NCBI GenBank assembly: GCA_936928855.1
Contig: CAKZHZ010000102.1
Location: 1 to 26,026, forward strand
DNA from: an uncultured Polycyclovorans sp.
GTDB lineage: Bacteria; Pseudomonadota; Gammaproteobacteria; Nevskiales; Nevskiaceae
Direction of reading: 5' to 3'
DNA length: 26,026 nt
The stretch's first letter is position 1; the number at the start of each line of letters is the position of its first letter. Positions 23,653 to 26,026 of this stretch are shown here, piece after piece. The notes beneath the pieces were generated by a model, which did not search any database, was not told where the DNA came from, and saw only the letters and a program-made list of their open reading frames with translations. The translations under genes and the position numbers were made by a program.

Positions 23653-24870
23653 ATGGCCGTTGATCTTCAGCCCCCCGAAGCCCTGTTGCCGGTGGCCGGG
23701 GTGCGCCTGGGGACGGCGTCGGCGGCCATCAAGAAGCCGGGTCGTCAGGATGTGCTTGTCATCGCGCTCGACGAGGGCGCGCAGGTGGCCGGCGTCTTCA
23801 CCCAGAACGCGTTTGCGGCGGCGCCGGTGCAGCTGTGTCGGGAGCGGCTGGCTGCGGGTGGTGCCATCCGCGCCCTGCTGGTCAACAGCGGCAATGCCAA
23901 TGCGGCCACCGGCGACGGAGGCCTGCAGGACGCCATCGAGACCACCCGGGCCGTTGCGCAGTCGCTGGGCGTCGACCCGGCAGCAGTGCTGCCGTTCTCC
24001 ACCGGCGTGATCGGTGTGCGTCTGCCGGTGGCGCGGATGTGCGCAGCCGTGCCCGATGCCATCGAGCACGCGCAGGCCGAGGGCTGGAACGGAGCTGCCG
24101 AGGCCATCATGACCACCGACACCATCGCCAAGGGCGTTTCCCGGCAGGTGCAGACCGCGCAGGGGGTGGTGACGGTCACCGGCATCGCCAAGGGGGTCGG
24201 CATGATCTACCCCAACATGGCCACGCTGCTCGCCTATGTGGCCACCGACGCCGCCATTGCCGGCGATGCCATGCCCGGGCTGGTGCGGTCGCTGGCGGAT
24301 ACCAGTTTCAACTGCGTCACCGTGGACAGTGACACCTCCACCAATGACAGCTTCGTGGTCTGTGCCACCGGCAAGGTGGGGACGCCGCTGGCGCCGGGCG
24401 AGGCCGACTATCAGGCGGTGGAAGCCGCCATGCGCGACGTGTGTGAGCAGCTGGCGCAGGCCATCGCACGGGACGGAGAGGGGGCGACCCGCTTCGTCAC
24501 GCTGGAGGTGACCGCTGCATCCAGCCGCGATGAGGCCCGGCAGGTCGCGATGGCGGTGGCCAACTCGCCCCTCGTGAAAACGGCCCTGTTCGCGGGTGAC
24601 GCCAACTGGGGGCGCCTGGTCATGGCCATCGGCAAGTCCGGCGTGCCAGGCCTTGATCCGGCGCGGATTGATGTGGCGCTGGACGACGTGCCCCTGCTGG
24701 TCGGGGGGCAGCCGCACCCCGACTACGTCGAGGACAAGGGCGCCGCTGTGCTCGCGCGCAACGCCTACACCATCCGCATCGCGCTCGGGCGGGGGACGCA
24801 GTCCATCCGCTGCTGGACCTGCGACTTCTCCTATGACTACGTGAAGATCAACGCCGAGTACCGGACGTGA
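23653..24870 (+). CDS. argJ: Bifunctional glutamate N-acetyltransferase/ornithine acetyltransferase ArgJ
   Basis: ArgJ transfers the acetyl group of N-acetylornithine to glutamate (and, if bifunctional, uses acetyl-CoA), closing the cyclic arginine pathway. The 405-residue precursor contains LVNSGNANAATG, the oxyanion-region STGVIGVRLP, and the autocleavage site KGVGMIYPNMA-TLL, where T191 becomes the N-terminal nucleophile of the beta chain. The C-terminus has the typical GDANWGR, NAEYRT ending. GAGG at 23643-23646, 6 nt before the ATG, supports the start. It is separated from secA by the inverted repeat and about 130 bp, so it probably has its own promoter. The end overlaps the next gene (GTGA). 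Whether it uses acetyl-CoA cannot be told from sequence alone. Confidence 0.96.
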   Translation: MAVDLQPPEALLPVAGVRLGTASAAIKKPGRQDVLVIALDEGAQVAGVFTQNAFAAAPVQLCRERLAAGGAIRALLVNSGNANAATGDGGLQDAIETTRAVAQSLGVDPAAVLPFSTGVIGVRLPVARMCAAVPDAIEHAQAEGWNGAAEAIMTTDTIAKGVSRQVQTAQGVVTVTGIAKGVGMIYPNMATLLAYVATDAAIAGDAMPGLVRSLADTSFNCVTVDSDTSTNDSFVVCATGKVGTPLAPGEADYQAVEAAMRDVCEQLAQAIARDGEGATRFVTLEVTAASSRDEARQVAMAVANSPLVKTALFAGDANWGRLVMAIGKSGVPGLDPARIDVALDDVPLLVGGQPHPDYVEDKGAAVLARNAYTIRIALGRGTQSIRCWTCDFSYDYVKINAEYRT

Positions 24871-25820
24871 GCGCGGCGGGCGCGCCCGCGCTGCCCTTGA
24901 TTCAGGTGGCCTGTGGTGTGCTGGTGGATGCCGGGGGGCGGGTGCTGATGGCGCAGCGCCCCAAGGGCAAGATCGCCGCCGGCTACTGGGAGTTTCCCGG
25001 CGGCAAGATCGAGCCTGGCGAAGCGGCGGAGGCCGCCCTGCGGCGGGAGCTTCAGGAGGAGCTCGGCGTGGACATTGCCGATATCGAGCCCCTCATCGAC
25101 TTTGTCCACGGCTACCGTGACCGCCGCGTGCGGCTGCAGACCTACCGCTGCCGGGTGGCCGGCGAGGCGCCCGAAGGGCGGGAGGGGCAGGCGCTGGCCT
25201 GGCGGGCGGTGGACGACCTGCTCGATCTGCAACCCCAGCTCCCCACCGTGGCGCCCATTCTCAATGCGCTGCGACTGCCGGCTCACTACGCCTGGACCCC
25301 CGCGCTCGACACGCCCGAAGCCTTGTCCGATCTACCGCCTCCGGCATTGCCGCGCGGCAGTCTGGTGCGCTTGCGGCAGCCGCAGTGGGACGAGGCCGAC
25401 TATGGCCGGGCAGCCCCCGGTTGGTGTGCGCGCATGCAGGCGCAGGGTCTGCGGCCGGTGCTCGATCGGCCGGCGGCGCTGGCGTCCGCCGAGGGCGTGA
25501 GCCTGCATCTGCCGGCACCGGTGGCGGCGGCCCTGACCGCGCGTCCGGACACCCCGGGCGGGTGGTTGCTGGTGTCGGCGCATGACACCGCAGAGCTGAA
25601 CGTTGCCGCCGGCCTGCAGGCAGACGCCGTGGTCATCGGGCATGTCGCCGATACGCCGTCGCACCCCACCGCCGCCCTGGGGTGGGCCGGGTTTTCCGCC
25701 CTTGCGCGTGCGGCCGGCCGGCCGGCCTATGCCATCGGCGGGCTCAGCCCGGCGCGGGATGCCGTTGTGGCTCGCACGGCCGGTGCTCAGGGGATTGCCG
25801 GTATTCGAGCCTATTGGTGA
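24867..25820 (+). CDS. mutT: MutT-type Nudix hydrolase fused to a ThiE-like domain
   Basis: The N-terminal ~130 residues are a MutT-type Nudix domain, expected to hydrolyse oxidised nucleotides such as 8-oxo-dGTP. EFPGGKIE followed by the complete Nudix box G46-x5-E52-x7-R60-E-L-x-E-E65-x-G-V68 is present. After a Pro-rich linker (about 145-165), residues ~165-317 resemble a thiamine-phosphate synthase TIM barrel (VLDRPAAL, VSLHLP, LLVSAHDTAEL, ADAVVIGHVADTPSHP, AYAIGGLSPA). The typical phosphate-binding segments of ThiE look altered, so catalysis is doubtful. Such fusions are known in Pseudomonas near argJ-secA, and mutT follows secA in E. coli. GTG 24867 overlaps the argJ stop (GTGA). The length is 317 residues. 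Confidence 0.9.
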   Translation: MSAAGAPALPLIQVACGVLVDAGGRVLMAQRPKGKIAAGYWEFPGGKIEPGEAAEAALRRELQEELGVDIADIEPLIDFVHGYRDRRVRLQTYRCRVAGEAPEGREGQALAWRAVDDLLDLQPQLPTVAPILNALRLPAHYAWTPALDTPEALSDLPPPALPRGSLVRLRQPQWDEADYGRAAPGWCARMQAQGLRPVLDRPAALASAEGVSLHLPAPVAAALTARPDTPGGWLLVSAHDTAELNVAAGLQADAVVIGHVADTPSHPTAALGWAGFSALARAAGRPAYAIGGLSPARDAVVARTAGAQGIAGIRAYW

Positions 25821-25868
25821 AACGGTGGATGATCGCGCGGACGCCCCGGCGCCTGCTGCCCACCGGGA

Positions 25869-26026
25869 CTCAGCGCCTGTGAAAAGATCGAATGGCGTCG
25901 CGAGCGCTTTGCAGAGCGTCTCCGGCGGGCGAACTTTTCCGGGGCTCAGAGCTTGTGAAAATATCGAACGACGTCGCGAGCGCTTCGCCGGGCGTCTCCG
26001 GCAAGGCGTCCTGCGCGAAATCCAAG
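25869..26026 (+). repeat. Tandem direct repeat, 76-bp period, running off the window edge
   Basis: Copy one (25869-25944) and copy two (from 25945) align over about 57 bases with roughly nine mismatches, both beginning CTCAG and containing TGTGAAAA, ATCGAA, CGTCGCGAGCGCTT and GCGTCTCCGGC. The second copy may continue beyond the window. The first 22 bases match the arms of the inverted repeat at the secA 3' end. Near 25931-25949 an imperfect complement of the core overlaps the start of copy two, so copy one may also fold. The stretch 25821-25868 holds nothing I can identify. Confidence 0.7.

Noticed and set aside
25682..25882. 66-residue plus-strand open frame overlapping the mutT/thiE 3' end
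   Set aside because: Most of it lies within the ThiE-like coding region in another frame, its tail enters the repeat, and there is no family match.
1..26026. CRISPR arrays, insertion sequences, prophage or a novel defence system
   Set aside because: Coding sequence is filled by recognisable housekeeping genes; no transposase, integrase, regular spacer array or unknown gene cluster is present.

Overview
The window is a high-GC (roughly two-thirds G+C by eye) chromosomal segment from a gammaproteobacterium. It holds the complete dcw (division and cell wall) cluster plus the genes that conventionally follow it. The gene order is 3' end of rnpB, mraZ, rsmH, ftsL, ftsI, murE, murF, mraY, murD, ftsW, murG, murC, murB, ddl, ftsQ, ftsA, ftsZ, lpxC, dciA (reverse strand), an M23 peptidase gene, secA, argJ and a Nudix(MutT)-ThiE fusion gene. 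The block rnpB-mraZ and the block lpxC-dciA-M23-secA-argJ-mutT match the arrangement known in pseudomonads and in Chromatiales/Ectothiorhodospiraceae-type gammaproteobacteria. A short (type II-like) MurB between murC and ddl separates it from enterics and Pseudomonas, where murB lies elsewhere. A meso-diaminopimelate MurE motif and LpxC show a Gram-negative envelope. I cannot name the genus.

Positions 1-173 are the 3' part of RNase P RNA, cut by the window edge. Positions 174-488 are a non-coding spacer ending in the mra promoter (TTGCGG-17 nt-TATAGT). It carries two sets of TGGGG pentads with 10-bp periodicity that look like MraZ boxes, one upstream of and around the -35 and one just downstream of the expected transcription start.

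Positions 489-16738 are one tightly packed operon. From rsmH to ftsA almost every junction is a 1- or 4-base stop/start overlap (ATGA, GTGA, TGATG, TAATG), so translation is probably coupled. It encodes the regulator MraZ and its partner methyltransferase RsmH, nearly all of the cytoplasmic and lipid-linked steps of peptidoglycan precursor synthesis (MurB-G, MraY, Ddl), and the septal synthase and divisome proteins (FtsI, FtsW, FtsL, FtsQ, FtsA). ftsZ follows after a 178-bp spacer that begins AT-rich and ends with two hairpins, and a GC-rich hairpin with a T-run closes it.

Positions 18275-25820 hold lpxC (lipid A synthesis), a convergent dciA-type helicase-loader gene whose start codon lies two bases from that of a divergent M23 peptidase gene, secA with a strong palindrome in its leader, and an argJ-mutT/thiE pair coupled by a GTGA overlap.

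The least ordinary material is non-coding. A 22-bp sequence (core AGAGCTTGTGAAAAAATCG) forms both arms of a large inverted repeat over the secA stop codon, and it recurs twice in a 76-bp-period tandem repeat at the right edge. It looks like a dispersed repeat family of this genome. I saw no insertion sequence, prophage, CRISPR array, tRNA or unknown multigene system.
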